Below, one piece after another: positions 37,785 to 51,385 of a stretch of DNA of 64,000 nt (the first letter of the stretch is position 1; every line of letters starts with the position of its first letter). Below the pieces are notes generated by a model that was not told the origin of the DNA, did not search any database, and saw only the letters and a list, made by a program, of their open reading frames with translations. The stretch spans positions 1,825,501-1,889,500 of the forward strand of contig CM035164.1 of the NCBI GenBank assembly GCA_020205615.1, read 5' to 3'. The position numbers and the translations under genes are program-made. This stretch comes from Panax quinquefolius (lineage: Eukaryota > Streptophyta > Magnoliopsida > Apiales > Araliaceae).

Positions 37785-37925
37785 TTAGATGCACAAATAA
37801 TAATTTTAGGTGTACATATATTAGCACCATATAATAATACTCCGTCGATAAATAGATTTATAATATAGATGGATAGATAGACTGTATACATGATGATTTC
37901 TTATTGGTTGACAAAGATCTTCGGA
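37785..37925. repeat. Diverged duplicate of 35480-35870
   Basis: Both copies contain aaataataattttagg, gtacatatat, attagcaccatataata and attggttgacaaagat in the same order. This copy lacks the MITE present at 35503-35770. Confidence 0.75.
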
Positions 37926-38285
37926 TTGCGTAGAGTTTGGAAAGTTGAATACGCCGATGTGGTTTATAGCTTCAATTTTTTAGGACAAATATACTCAATT
38001 CCTTATCAATTATTCATTGCATATTTATATGTAAATCAGTAAATATGCAATGAGAGGTGACATATATGGCTCAACCGATATTATCTCACAATAATTGTAG
38101 AAATACGAGATATGCGAGTATGTGTGATCGATTTAATTTGATGGGATGTTAGAATTTAAGTGGGGAAATAGAATTTCCAAAGACTATATCGAAAGATAGG
38201 GAAAAATTTTTGTTTCAGATATAAAGAAATAAGCTTACTACCAATAAGATCTTGATCATACCGCTTTTTGGGTGAAGCGCGCCAT

Positions 38286-41214
38286 TGTAAGGCACTTTAA
38301 TTTTATGAAATAAAAGTATTCAATTTTCTTATAATTACTATTCAAGAAATGGTTAAATTGATAAAAGTTTAAAGTTAAGGGTGATATATGAATTTTTTCA
38401 AAATACGCAGTTTGGTTATAAAATATTCATTGTTGTTTAATATTCGTTTAGTGGGAATATTCTTCCCGTAATTAATATTCATATGACGGCCAGCTTTTTT
38501 TTACATGTGAGCGATTGGATGAAAAAAGCGATTTATAAGTTAAAACGACAAGATAAAGCTATTTACAAATAATTACAGAATAATCTTCAAGTATCATCTT
38601 GCTTAATATTGGTTAAAAACACGAATACGCCACAGAAGACAAGAAGACACCAGACGTTGCACCAATTATTAATTCTTACTTAAGAAAGACTACTCAATAA
38701 TTATTACGAGAATTATCGCTCAATATTTTATTTTCGATTCAATAATTCTTTGCGTTGATATTTTATATTATCATTGTTTTAATAATTGTCACATTACGCA
38801 AAGATTTTCCATTATCAAAGCGATAATTCATATTATCCTAATAATATTATTAGATAATATTATTAGGCGATGCTCTGAAAGTTCATCTAAGGAGAGGTTT
38901 GGTCACCTAATCAAGGCCAAGAAGTAAGGAGAATTTTATCGGAAAGTTCTCTTCCTTTTAACTACCAATCATTGTCATAATCATGATTCAGTAATATTAT
39001 TTATGAATAATTAATTATTAATTTATATGATAAGGAAATATTTATTTGATGTGGATATAAATGATGAATTTATTTATGTGGTTATAAATGAAGGAATTAA
39101 TGTTGAGGATTTTATCGATTTTTTTTGTTTGAATGAAGGTATTAAAAATTAAACCAAATGTTTTTTGAGATATATTGGGTGAGTTATAATTTTTAATCCG
39201 ATCGTTGGATCGTTGTAATTTTTTGGATATATTATACATATATAAGTTGAGTATATGTCCACAAATTTTGAACCGTTAAAAATGAACGTATGATTTGTTA
39301 TGAATTTTAAGAGGTGAATGGTTCGAAATTGTTGAAGTATCCGAATTTAGCATTTTGGTGGAAAATTCTAGAATCGAGTGAGCCTCGACTTGTGGTTGGT
39401 GAAGAAATGCTTTAATTTTATTTCAAATGTGGTGGAAGTGGAAATAAGTAGCAGTAAAAAAAGTATCAGTCATGCGGTCAAGTCTCGCTAAAATTTTCCT
39501 ATAAATAGAGGCTTTAAGTTAAATTGAAAATCACACCGTAAATCAAGTTTTCTCTATTTCCTCTATATTATCGAGTGTATTCTTGTGAGTATTTTGATAT
39601 CTTGAGTGTTCTATATCTGGTCTGAGTTCGTTTCAAATAATTATTCCAAATCGAGATCGCTTTTCTTTTGAGAGTCTGGATAGTAAGGGAGTGATCGAAA
39701 GGGATGTTATTTTCTTCGTAGTGATATTATTTCTTCAATATCATTATGTTGAAATATTGGTTTGAAGTTTTATCAAATTTAAAACTTTTTCACGTCGGGG
39801 AGTTCTTATTCATGAGTAATTCACGACGGAGTTACTATTCATGAGTTCTTATTCATAAGTTACTATTCACGAGCCATTATTCACGAAGTCTATTCACTAC
39901 AAAATTGGTTTCTTTTTTCTAACCAAATTATAGTTGATTTATGAATATTACTCAAGATTAAAACTATGTATTGATTATATTGATTTTATTATCATATATA
40001 ACATTTTATAACCTCGATGTTGAAATTCTCTTTCACCTGGAGTATAAAGATGGGAAGATTATTGTAATAATCATGACTAGTTCTCTTTGGCGAAAGAGTG
40101 AAAAGTTGAATTGTGGTGGTATGATCGTGACCATTGAATTTATAATTGAATATCTTTAAACTTAGTCTGCAAGGTGAATTTATAAACATGGTTATAATTA
40201 TTGTTTATATAAATTCTAAAATGATTATATATTTCTTTGAGATATTAATATATTTGGCACAGTAGTGCAAATATATAATCTGTTGAGGAATATCTTTGGC
40301 AGTAGTAGTAAAAAGATTAATTGTTGATGAATATCTTTGGCCAATAGTGCAAAGATGAAACTGTTGATGAATATCTTTTACCAGTAGTAGGCAAAGATGA
40401 ATTTATTAAGATGATTATGAACATGAATCTGTGATTTGGTATAACCATGATCTTTGATGTTTCAAAAGTGATAAAATTAATTTTGTCTTGGATGAGAAAG
40501 GAATTTAGAACTACAATTACGATTATGAGTTATACACGTGATTGTGATGCGAATTGTTGATTAATGTTACAGGGATAAAACATTGTTGATTGATTTTTAA
40601 CATGGAGAAGATAATAAATTTTATGGTCTATTTGACTCTTCTAATAGATTGTTCGTTCCGCTGCAACTATGGTTGAAAAGTTTTATCATCTACCATATGT
40701 TTTAAATCTCTGATTTATTATTGTTGAAGGCTATTGATAATTTATTTATCTTTAGTCACGATATTCTTTATTTGACTAGTTGTCTCACTCTTTTGCTTCA
40801 CAATTCCTTTCGTGTAATAAAAGTATAATCTGGTTTGAGCTGACGGAATAACAAGGAATAGAAATCATGGTCTATAGATGTTGAGGTGAGGTGAAATTTA
40901 ACTTGGAAGGTGTTTTTTGCCACTATCATACAAGATGTCTAATGACATACAACCTCGTGTTATCATAAGACAAGGGTTGTGTTTCATCCACTTCTTGAGT
41001 ATATTTACAAGCACTACCTATATAATCTTGGTGTTTGTTTGGAGTTTAATTCCCAATTAAAGACAAATGGAGATAATGATATGTCGAGAGAAGACTCACC
41101 ATCGGGAATAATATGATAGTAATCTTCTCGTTTTTCTTTGGGGTCTATTGGGTCAACAAAGGATAATTCTGTGGGCATATGATATCTATCATAACCTATA
41201 CGCATGGCCTCCCA
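38286..41214 (+). repeat. Solo LTR of the E1 family, left piece
   Basis: It starts TGTAAGGCAC and runs parallel to the E1 LTR read on its own strand (for example tggttataaaatattcattg near 38412, aatattattagataatatta near 38840, ttatttcttcaatatcatta near 39727). It contains the same internal subrepeats: gaatatctttgg at about 40290-40390 and tactattcatgag near 39835. It is interrupted at 41214 by E2 and resumes at 48025. No internal retrotransposon region belongs to it, hence solo. I found no 5-bp target duplication (gccat against ctggt). Confidence 0.8.
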
Positions 41215-42204
41215 TGTAAGACCCCAGCTTTTATAAATAAAGATGAATTTTCTATAAATATTATTTTTGAATATTATTGAATAATTTGATATAATGTTAT
41301 AGTTGTGGGTAATATTTATAAATTTTACAAAGTATGCAAGTGGTTATATTATATTCGATTGGTCGGGGAATATTCGGTTTAGCAGGGAATATTCGTACAA
41401 CGGCTCAATCATTGGTGGACCCCACAAATGTAATTATTGGCACGGATTGAGAAAATGACAAAAATATTTTATTGAAATAACGGCGGAAGTTTTACTGCTT
41501 GATCTTGTTGAACTACTTTCGGTAGTAAAAATGAATGATGTCGATGTGATTGCATATTATCACTACGGTATTGATTATCGATCGCTTATGTGAGTCATCA
41601 CTACCGGTTTGATTCCATTATTGTCAATTAATTATTATAATGATAATGACTTTTTTTTGTTTTATTCGTATTATTAACGTAATAAAATGTAAACATCTTT
41701 TTATATAAAATGTAATACTTTATTAAAGTTATTTTATAAATAAAATATATTATATTTTATTATGATAGTGTTGCGTAGTAGTGTTTGCATAGTAAAATAT
41801 TTTTATATAAATAGAATATATTATATTTTATTTAAAAGATTTTGCTTTAAATATGGATAGTCGATTAAAGTAAATCAATCCTGACCGCTTCATGGATTAA
41901 TTCTTACTACGCATTCCATTTTCCTATAAATAGAAGCTCATTCCTTCATTATTTTCTTACGAATTCATTGAAACTACAGAGAGAGAAATTATAGAGAAGT
42001 TTAAAGAGAAAAGTTATAGAAAGAAGAAGATTATTCTCGCTACTTCACTACTTCTATATTCAGGTTCTTTTTTTACGGTAAGGGGTGTTATTCTTTCTTC
42101 TTGAGAGAACTTCATTATTCCATTCACTATTATTCATTTGGAATAACTTTTGTCAAAGTGGCGACCCATGATGGGTGATGTATACCTAATTTTGGGGCGT
42201 CACA
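41215..42204 (+). repeat. E2 5' LTR
   Basis: 990 bp, TGTAAGACCC to GCGTCACA. Compared with the 3' LTR it differs mostly in small clusters at CAG/CTG positions rather than by scattered substitutions. Confidence 0.92.
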
Positions 42205-42388
42205 ACAGATATATCGAGCGAGGATATGATCCTCAGCTAAGATGTGAGAAAAAGTACTAGGAGGGAGAGAGACGGAATACCTTCGCTAGTATGACCTACC
42301 TAAGTTTATGTGCTATTTTATTGGTCGGTCAGAATATAAAGATAATTGTTACGTGTCAATTAATCTTTTGTTTTGTGGCAGTATCTGA

Positions 42389-45300
42389 AAATGACATCTG
42401 AGAATGTTGAGAATAGCAATGGAGCACAAAGCGATCGTTGATTCACCACATATCAATAATCGGGATAATGTGCATCGAAGCGCGATAATCCTCATGTGAA
42501 ACAACAACACCGACCAAATGATGAATGATCAAATGTTCGAGGGCTTTATGCGATTTATGCAACAAAGAAAGCGAGAGCGACTCCGTCCAAAACGTAGGTG
42601 GAAACACGGAAAACTCTCGGCGGTCCACCGCTAAACAATTCAAGGAGCCGGACCACCGGAGTTTAAGGGAGAGCAAAACCACTTCCGCGGAAGCATGGAT
42701 AAAGCAGATTACCAAGATATTTGATGTCTTGGGATGCTCCGAGGAGCAAAAGGTTCCTTTTGCGCTTTTATGTTCTTGGCGAGAGGCAGATTCTTGGTGG
42801 GAATCGGTAAAACGTACTCAACTTCATTGTCTTCAAGATATCTTGGGAGAAGTTCCAGGAGTCATTCAACGACAAATATTTTCCTCGAAAGTATTCGCCA
42901 TACATGAAGGAGGTAGAGTTTATCAAGTTGGAACAAAACAATATGACCGTGTCGCAATACGAGGCAAAATTTGCGGAGTTATCAAGGTTCATATCCCCAC
43001 TTGGTGGATAATGAAGAGAGAATGGCGCGAATGTTTTTAAGAGGTTTGAAGTCGAGATACGTCAACATCTTATTTCTCATAAACCGTGTTTGTATTCGGA
43101 TGTTGTAAATAGGGCTCGATTAGTGGAGCGATAACGAGTCAACGCAACTAAAAGAGAGCGGTAAGAAAGTTATAATACCAAATGAGTAGTCGTCATCGGT
43201 GACAACAACAAGTGGAGGAATCAACAGGCCGATATGGTAACCACTTGGTGGTAATCGTGGCCAAAACAATAAGAATGGACATTTTAAGAAACGGAGATTC
43301 AACAATGATGGAAAGACGTCGATCAAAGACCCGTTGTTAAGGAAGGAGAAAGACCACCTATCATATGCTTCAAATGCGGAGAGAGGGACACATCATCCGA
43401 ATCGTGCCGTCCGTCCAAAGTATGTTATAATTGTGGAAGAGAAGGTCACTTAGCTCGATTTTGTCGTTCTGATCAAGACAAATTCAACTAGGATGGAGGC
43501 ACCAAAGGTCAGTCCCGAAAAGTCAAACCCAGTGCTGCAAGGGAGAAGCGTTTGTTGTGACCTCCCAGAGAGCAAGAGAACCCGAATGAGGTCATCACGG
43601 TAAGCTTATCATAAACTCTAATGAAGTCTACACTTTATTTGATACTGGGTTCTACCCATTCTTTTATTTCTCCTACTTGCGCTCATCGATTAAATTTGAC
43701 TCAGGAGAAATTAGACTTTGACTTATCTGTGGAAACTCCGGTTGGGAGAAACCTTCATTACATCCAACTGCTTATAAGTCTTGTTTGGTTCAAATCGGTA
43801 CCCTCACATTACCCGTCGATCTTATTTCATTAAAATACTTGCATTTGACGTGATTCTAGGGATTGATTGGTTAACTACTTATCATGCAAAAATTGATTGT
43901 TTTCGTAAGGGTTGTTAGCTTTCATATTCCTAATCAACCTATTATCGCGAATTCAAACGACCAAACCATTAAAATCAATCACGGTCATCTCAAGCCATAA
44001 AGCTATTCGTTTATTGAAAAATGGATGTCAAGCTTTCTTAGCTCATGTCATAGATTTAAACAAAAATACGTCAGTTTTGAGCGATATTTCTATTGTTAAT
44101 AAATTTCCTGACGTATTCCCCGAAGAACTTCCTGGCCTACCCCCAGAGCGTGAAATTGAATTTTGTATCGACCTTGAACTCCGGTACAAAACCTATTTCC
44201 AAAGCCCCATATCGAATGGCTCTATTGAACTTCGAGGAGTTAAAGACCCAACCGCAGGAATTGTTAGACATCGGCTTTATTCGTCCCCTAGTACTTCTCC
44301 TTGGGGTGCTCTGTCTATTCGTGAAGAAGAAAGATGGGAGTATGCGACTTTGTATTGATTATCGGGAGTTGAATCATGTCACCATCAAAAATAGGTATCC
44401 ATTGCCACGTATTGATGACTTTTGTTTGACCCGATTAAGGAGCCAAATTCTTTTCAAAGATTGATCTTCGTTAGGATATCACCAATTGAAGATTAGAACC
44501 ACCGACATTCCAAAGACGGCTTTAACTCCTAAGACGGGCATTATGAATTCTAGTCATGTCCTTTGGATTGACTAATGCTCCTCTTTGCCTTCATGGATAT
44601 GATGAACCGAGTATTCAAGGAATATTTAGATCACTTTGTGGTCGCCTTTATTGATGACATCCTTATTTATTCCAAAAGCCGTGAAGATCATGAAAGCAAC
44701 ACTTGAGGGTGACACTCCAAAAGCTTCGTGAATATAAGCTTTATGCCAAGTTGAAGAAATCGCGAGTTCGGCTCAAGAAGTAGCATTCCTTGGGCACGCG
44801 GGTATCAAGTCATGGAATATCTGTTGACCCAAAGAAAGATCAAGCTATTCAAAGTCGGGAACAACCTAAATCGATGTTAATGAAGTCGTAGCTTTCTCGG
44901 TTTAAATTTGGTTATTATCGGAGATTCGTGGAAGGATTTTCTCGAATTGCTACTCCATTGACTCAAATTTGACTCGAAAAGATACAAAGTTCGGTTGGAG
45001 CGAAGAATGTGAGAAGAGTTTTCAAGAACTCGAAGAAGAGACTTATTTCAAAGACTGCTCGACAATACCATCCGCCTCGGAGGATTTGTCATCTACAATG
45101 ATGCTTCGAGCAAAAGTTTGGGATGTGTTCTTATGCAACATGGAAAAGTTATAGCTTTATGCCTCGCGACAACTCAAAGAATATGAGAGGAATTATCCTA
45201 CTCATGATCCGGAGTTAGCGTTGTTTTCTTGCACTAAAATTTGGAGGCATTACTTGTATGGGGAGAAAGTGGAGATCTTTACGGATCATAAAAGCCTCAA

Positions 45301-46990
45301 ATATTTCTTCACTCAAAAGGAACTCAACATGCGACAATGACGTTGGCTTGAATGTTGAAAGATTATGATCATACCATCCAATACCATCCTCGGAAAAGCG
45401 AACGTGGTAGGTGATGCATTGAGTAGAAGATCGTATGCAAAGAATCTGAGTGCGTTATTGTCAACCTGAAGGCCCATTTTGTGTGACTTGCAAAGGATGG
45501 AGATAGAGTTAAAGACTCTGGGGACGCGTGTGATGATAGCGAATATCTGAGTAGAACCGACTTTAATCGATAAAGTTAAAGTCGCTTTCGAGCTACGACC
45601 GAGCCGATGCGTATGAGGAAGAAAGTCAAGAGAGGGTGCTATCGCGGGAAGCAAGAATCGATGAAGAAGGAATACTTGAGTCAACTCCGGACTTTGTGTT
45701 CCTAACGACCACCGATTTAAAAGTATAATATCATGATGGAGGCGCACAACACACCATTTGCAATCCATCTCAGGAGTACCAAAATGTATCATGATATTCG
45801 TCCATACATTTTGGTGGAGCAATATGAAGAGAGATAATATTTGCTTATCTCAAGGTGTCTAACTTGTCAACGAGTTAAAGCGGAGCATCAAGTACCAAAA
45901 AGGTCCATTGCAACCACTTGAAATTCCGAATGGAAGTGGGAGCACATTACCATGGATTTCAATTCTGCGGTCTTCCTAAGGTTTCTCAAGGCATTGATGC
46001 AATTTGGGTCATTGTTGATAGATTGACCAAGTCTCGCTCATTTCTTACCGATCTGAGAAACTTATACACTTGAACGTCTTGCTTCAGATGTACATAAACG
46101 AGATTGTAAGATCGCATGGTATCTTAGGTATCCATAGTTTCGATCGAGACCCAAGATTCACTTCACGATTTTGGGTTAGTTTGCAAAAAGCTATGGGCAC
46201 AGACTTTCACGATTTAGCTTCGGCGATATCATCCTCGAATCGGACGGATAGTGGGAGAGGACTATTCAAACTCTTGAAGATCTATTAAGACTCGTGTTCT
46301 TGATTTCAAGGGGAGTATGGACAAGTTTTTACCATTGGTGGAGTTTTCCTACAACAACAGCTTATCAAGCAAGTATTGGCATGGCTCCATTCGAGCGTTG
46401 TATGGAAGAAAGTGTCGTTCTCCAATTATCTTTGGGATGAGGTGGGTGAAGCAACGTTGTTGGGACCGGAGTTGATACGTATGACTACGGAAAAGATTCA
46501 AACGATCCGACAACGATAAAAACCTCACAAAATCGATAAAAGAGTTATCTTGATCTTCATCGAAAGGACGTGGAATTCGATATAGGAGATCGTGTGTGTT
46601 GTTAAAAGTCATTCCATGGAAAGGAGTTACAAGATTTGGAAAGAGAGGAAACTTAATCCTCGATTCATCGGTCCATTTTAATCCTCGATCGAGTAGGAAC
46701 GCGGCTATAGACTCGCTTTCTGCCAAATATGTCTCGTGTTCATAACTTTTTCACATATCCATGTTACGTAAATATGTGAAAGACCCGAACCATATTATTG
46801 AGTTAGAACCGGACGAAATAGCGGAAGATTTGACGTATGAAGAGGTTCCCTGCTCAAATTTTGGATAAGAAGGAACATATTCTACGCTCCAAGGTTATAC
46901 CTCGAGTTAAAGTTTTATGGAGGAACCACGATGTTGAGGAAATGACTTGGGAGTTAGAATCAAAAATGAAATCAAGGTATCCTTACCTCT
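42389..46990 (+). pseudogene. E2 gag-pol remnant
   Basis: Gag from ATG 42389; the best stretch is 42525-43040, with WIKQITKIFDVLGCSEEQK and EADSWWESVKRT. Two zinc-knuckle-like motifs lie at about 43370-43480 (CYNCGREGHLARFC is a full CCHC). The protease region (GSTHSFISPTCAHRLNL) is at about 43640. The reverse transcriptase has [19 protein letters not shown] at about 44325 and FIDDILIYS at about 44652. RNase H is at about 45150-45340 ([13 protein letters not shown]). The integrase has its zinc region at about 45830 and DRDPRFTSRFWVSLQKAMG at about 46145. The chromodomain is at about 46830-46985 (EMTWELESKMKSRYPYLFN). Interrupted by many shifts and stops; not functional as read. Confidence 0.85.
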
Positions 46991-47036
46991 TCAACATACT
47001 GAGGTACGTACCCTAATTTCGAGGGCGAAATTTCAT

Positions 47037-47047
47037 AAAGGGGAGGT
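47037..47047 (+). promoter_or_regulatory. E2 polypurine tract
   Basis: Purine-rich aaaggggaggt lies directly before the 3' LTR, where plus-strand DNA synthesis of LTR elements starts. The same context occurs in E1 on the other strand (27674-27684). Confidence 0.8.
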
Positions 47048-48024
47048 TGTAAGACCCTCAAATTTTATAAATAAAGATGAATTTTCTATAAATATTATTT
47101 TTGAATATTATGGAATAATTTGATATAATGTTATAGTTAGGGTAATATTTATAAATTTTGCAAAGTATGCAAGTGGTTATATTATATTCGATTGGTTGGG
47201 AATATTCGGTTTAGCGAGGAATATTCGCATAACTACCAATCATCATTGGTGGACCTACAATGTAATTATTGTCGGATTGAGAAAACGACAAAAATATTTT
47301 ATCAAATAATCTGGCGGAAGTTTTACCGTTGATCTTCATTGAACTACTTTCGGTAGTAAAAGAAATACGATGTCGATGTGATTGCGTAAGTATCACCACG
47401 GTATTGATTATCGATGCTTATGTGAGAAGTCACCAAGGTTTGATTCCATTATTATGTGAATTATTATAGCGATAATGACTTTTTGTTTTATTCAGTATTA
47501 TTAACGTAATAAAATGTAAACATCTTTTATATAAAAAATGAATACTTTTATTAAAGTTATTTTATAAATAAAATATATTATATTTTATTATGATAGTGTT
47601 GCATAGTGTTTGCATAGTAAAATGTTTTTATATAAATAGAATATATTATATTTTATTTAAAAGATTTTGCTTTAAATATGGACCGCGATTTAAAGTAAAT
47701 CAATCTGGACCAGCTCATGGATTAGTTACTACGCATTCCATTTTCCTATAAATAAAGCTCATTCCTTCATTATTTTCTTACGAATTCATCAAACTCTACA
47801 GAGAGAAATTATGTAGAGAAGTTATAGAGAGAAAGTTATAGAAAGAAGAAGATTATTCTCGCTACTTCACTACTTCTATATTCAGCCTTTTTTACGGTGA
47901 AGGGTGTTATTCTTTCTTCTTGAAGAGAACTTCATTATTCCATTCACTATTATTCCATTGGAATAACTCAGTAAAAGTGGCGACCCACGATGGGTGATGT
48001 ATACCTAATTTTGAAAGCGTCACA
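47048..48024 (+). repeat. E2 3' LTR
   Basis: 977 bp, TGTAAGACCC to GCGTCACA; aligns end to end with 41215-42204. Confidence 0.92.
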
Positions 48025-48299
48025 TCCCACGTATCGAAGGTTTCTCGAAAGACTTCCCAAAGATTTTAATTTCTAAAACAATTTTGACCAGTACCTTTAT
48101 GTAGGTGCCATCGCGACGTCTTATCCAAGGTTGGGACATGAGTCACAATTGGTATATATTTAGATCAAAACTCACAACATATGTGTTGTTATATTTTGCA
48201 CGACAATTGTAGTAATAAAGTTATAGTTGTTTTCATCTTATATTTTTTGGCACTTTCGTAATGGGTTGGATGGAATGGACCTATTTTGGGGGCGTCACA
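48025..48299 (+). repeat. Solo LTR of the E1 family, right piece
   Basis: It continues the LTR broken at 41214 and ends ttttgggggcgtcaca. The stretch taataaagttatagttgttt matches the E1 LTR end (minus strand of about 24965-24995). The first five bases are the E2 target duplication. Confidence 0.8.
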
Positions 48300-49352
48300 C
48301 TGGTGGGCTAAGATAACCCAAGAAGATACTATTTGGGCTAGTGGTTCAAACCTTTATTTGGATGGATTCGATTCAGACTTTGGATTTGACCCGAGATTTG
48401 TTCCGGACTCGAAATTTGACCCGGGTTATTTCAAATGTCTCCTTAATTTACATCTAATTTTGTGATATGGGTGTGTGTATTCAATTAGTTAAGCAGGGGT
48501 TGTAAATACATTTTTAATTAATTGGGCCGATGCAGAGTCAGCCCCCGACTATTTAAATATATTATGCATGACTTGTAATTATAATTTAGATGTTTCTTTA
48601 ATTCTCAATTATAGACTATATAATAAATTATATTTTTAATTATATGAACATGGTGGTGATGTCGAGCGGTGGGATGATGACAATGATTTTCAGATACTAG
48701 AGCAGCACCGTCGACCCTTGCTTGATGATACTCCTAACACTGGTGATAATACTAGTTTAGCTTTATTTTTTGTATATCATTGTTGTTTAGAATGAAAACA
48801 TTGTAGTTAATGTTGATTTTTTGTAAATCATTGTATTTTAGTTGAGTTTTGTAAATCATTGTACTTTTAACTAATTTTTTGTATAACTTATCGTAATTTA
48901 CTTTATATTTGTTATAAATTATTGTTCGGGACGCGTATGTTTGTTGTTGGTATAGTTACATTGTATGTGTTCTTCATATAGATTATTGTACGTGTTATTG
49001 GGATAAACAAGTTTACAGGTAACAAAATATGGTTTAAAAACCTGGAAAATGCAAAAAAAATAATTTATTTCCAATCGAATCAGTTGCGATAGAAGGAAAT
49101 TCCGTCGGAAATAAGTTTTCATAATTAATATTGAAAAAATTATTTCCGATTGAATTAGGTCACTCCCGACGAAAATTCGGTCCGAAACAAGCACCTTTAA
49201 TTCCACCAGTCATAATTAATTCCTATTTTCGACGGACTTATTCCTCGACTAGTGTTTATTCGACCAAAATTTTGAAATAATACAAACTCGACAGACTAAG
49301 TCTAATTCTGACAGAAATTTCCGTCAAAATTAGTCATTTTTCTTGTAATGAC
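48300..49352. mobile_element. CACTA transposon right end, second family
   Basis: The right edge, attagtcatttttcttgtaatg, is the inverse of CACTACAAGAAAAATGACTAAT with one change. Subterminal ccgtcgg, cgacgga, cgaccaa and ctgacag motifs recur from about 49080 to 49330. At about 48660-48770 an acidic frame (WDDDNDFQILEQHRRPLLDD) may be the tail of the element's second ORF. The left end is missing or cut off by the solo LTR. Confidence 0.55.
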
Positions 49353-51385
49353 TTGACTTTGCTTGTCTATGTGTGAGAGAATTGATTTATTTCTCATTAG
49401 ACCGGGTTTCATTATCACGTCTAACTCTGCTAAAATATTATTTTTTTTCTTATTAGAAATTAATTTTTCTCATTTAAAATAATAGAATTTCATTATATTG
49501 ATTGTCGACAATATAAGATATTTCTAGTTTTAAGCACGTTCAAGTTTTACGGACTTGATATGAGGTTTTATTAGAAAAAGAGAATCCATCCTACGTGCAC
49601 CAATATATTTGGATAAAAATATGTTTTTTTTTATTTCAATATAAAAAAAATATTTAAGATAACACAAGATCTTCTAAACAAGATATGACTTTGAGGAACA
49701 CGTTCTTTAGTCTTAGTTTGTATTTATACCAATATGGTCCATGTGGTCCTTCTTTATATAATTGAGAGTGCAACACTAAAAATATCTTATATTGTCAAAA
49801 ACGAGAACTCATATTTTTACATGTATTTTTGATATTTTCAAGATGGATTTCTTCTCAAATAGCCTCAATTTTAACGCGAAGAAAAAATACGATAAATATT
49901 AAAAATACATGCGAAAAATAATTGTAATCAAAAAAATACTACAACTTGAAATGTGGTTTACATACTCTAAATACCTCCTAGATTTTACATCAATATTTAC
50001 AAGGGTGTGAACAATCCATGTCCAAAAAATAAAAAGATTGTAACCCATTATTTTGAACCATATATGAAGAACTATCGATGTGGGGACCTAAGGGGTCACG
50101 GTCCCCCTATGTTTTACTATGTTTTAATAAATTATTATTATTATTATTTATTTCAATATTAAAAAAATTAAGATACCACAAGAACCTCTAGACAGGATAT
50201 ATATGAATTTGAGGAACACGTTTTTTAATCTTGATATCACATGTTAGAATACGAGTCTTAGGTTGTCTATATACCAATATGGTCCTTGTGGTCCATATTA
50301 GTCTTATTAGTTCTTTAATTCTATCTATGTGGTCCTTCTTTATATAATTGCTAGTGCAACACTAAAAAACACTACATCTTGAAATCTGGTTTACATATAT
50401 GATATAATTATATATGTTCAAGATTTTACATCAATACATGTAATGGTGTGAACTAATCCATGTTATTAGAATTTAAGACCGAATAATATTATAGTTATAC
50501 AAATATTATATGAAAGACAGAAAAAAAAACACGCGATATACTTAATTTCACCAATTTGCCTAGTCCTGTTTGTTTGATGTACTCATTAGATACCTCACAC
50601 ACTCTACAATAATCTACACACCAAACAATGTTTTTTAGTAACTAGAAAACCCTAACATCTATAACATGGGTTTATTAGTCATAAGGCTCAATACATTAGT
50701 AAAACCCAAGACCGGGTTACTAATAAATTCCCAAGCCTAATTGTACTTTGCTCTTGCTTTCCAGTGAGCATTGTCCCTCACACCCCTGCCACTCACTCAT
50801 GAATGTAAGTATTCAATCATTCACTCACTGGGAGGAAGACCCCCAACTATCCTAGCGTAGTGGCCATTAGTTGAACCCGCATAAGTATTAGTCAATCCCA
50901 ACATATGTCAAAAAAATAAAAGGATTTAACCCATTATTGAAACATATACGAAGAACTAACAATGTGGGGACTTAATATTGTGATTGTAAGTTTTTTTTTG
51001 GGGGGAAAGGAAGGAAATGGAAGGGAAGATAAAATAATTAAAATATCTTCAAATCCTATATTTATGAATTTTTTAGGGAGGAAGGGAAGAGATTCGGAGG
51101 TAAAATTGATTTTATTTTGGCTCAAAATTTCCCCCCTAAAAGTGGGAGAATTTGGAGGGATGAGAAACGATGGGAAATTTAAATATTTTATATTATTAAA
51201 AATAACCTTTTAAAATAAATAATACGACTATTATAATTACCAAATTTTAAAAATATCAATATTTTTTTTATTTCCTTTTCCTTTTGTTGCCTCAGTCCAC
51301 GTTATTCCATACTCTCCCCACAAGGCCCCCACCCCATGCCCCTCTTCTCCCTCTGCACGAAAAATTATCGTGAAAAGCTTATTAC
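49353..51385. other. Intergenic DNA with a diverged direct duplication
   Basis: No gene. Blocks at about 49560-50095 and 50140-50475 repeat in order: gaggaacacgtt, ccaatatggtcc, ttctttatataattg, gtgcaacactaaaaa, tggtttacata, and gattttacatcaata. A third piece, at about 50925-50975 (acccattattgaa, gaagaactaacaatgtgggg), continues the unit after an unrelated insert at 50480-50920. A ggaaggaaatggaaggg-rich stretch at about 50990-51180 is possibly a MITE. Confidence 0.6.

Larger units (their letters stand above)
35779..38285. other. AT-rich intergenic DNA without a recognised gene
   Basis: No reading frame longer than 76 codons, and none conserved. It holds microsatellites, a duplicated block at 37785-37925, and short direct repeats. 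The last 130 bp border the solo LTR. Confidence 0.7.
41215..48024 (+). mobile_element. E2: Ty3-gypsy chromovirus, Tekay-like, 6.8 kb
   Basis: Both LTRs are present and flanked by an exact 5-bp duplication tccca (41210-41214 and 48025-48029). Termini TGTAAGACCC and GCGTCACA match E1, so the two are of one lineage, but the E2 LTR is about 0.98 kb against 2.76 kb in E1. Internal order is gag, protease, reverse transcriptase, RNase H, integrase, chromodomain. It is inserted in the E1-family solo LTR. Confidence 0.92.

Noticed and set aside
42443..42715. 90-codon minus-strand frame
   Set aside because: It is antisense to the E2 gag, which has clear family motifs on the plus strand.
24910..48299. 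E1 and E2 as the two ends of one element
   Set aside because: Each has its own pair of LTRs, its own exact 5-bp target duplication and opposite orientation.
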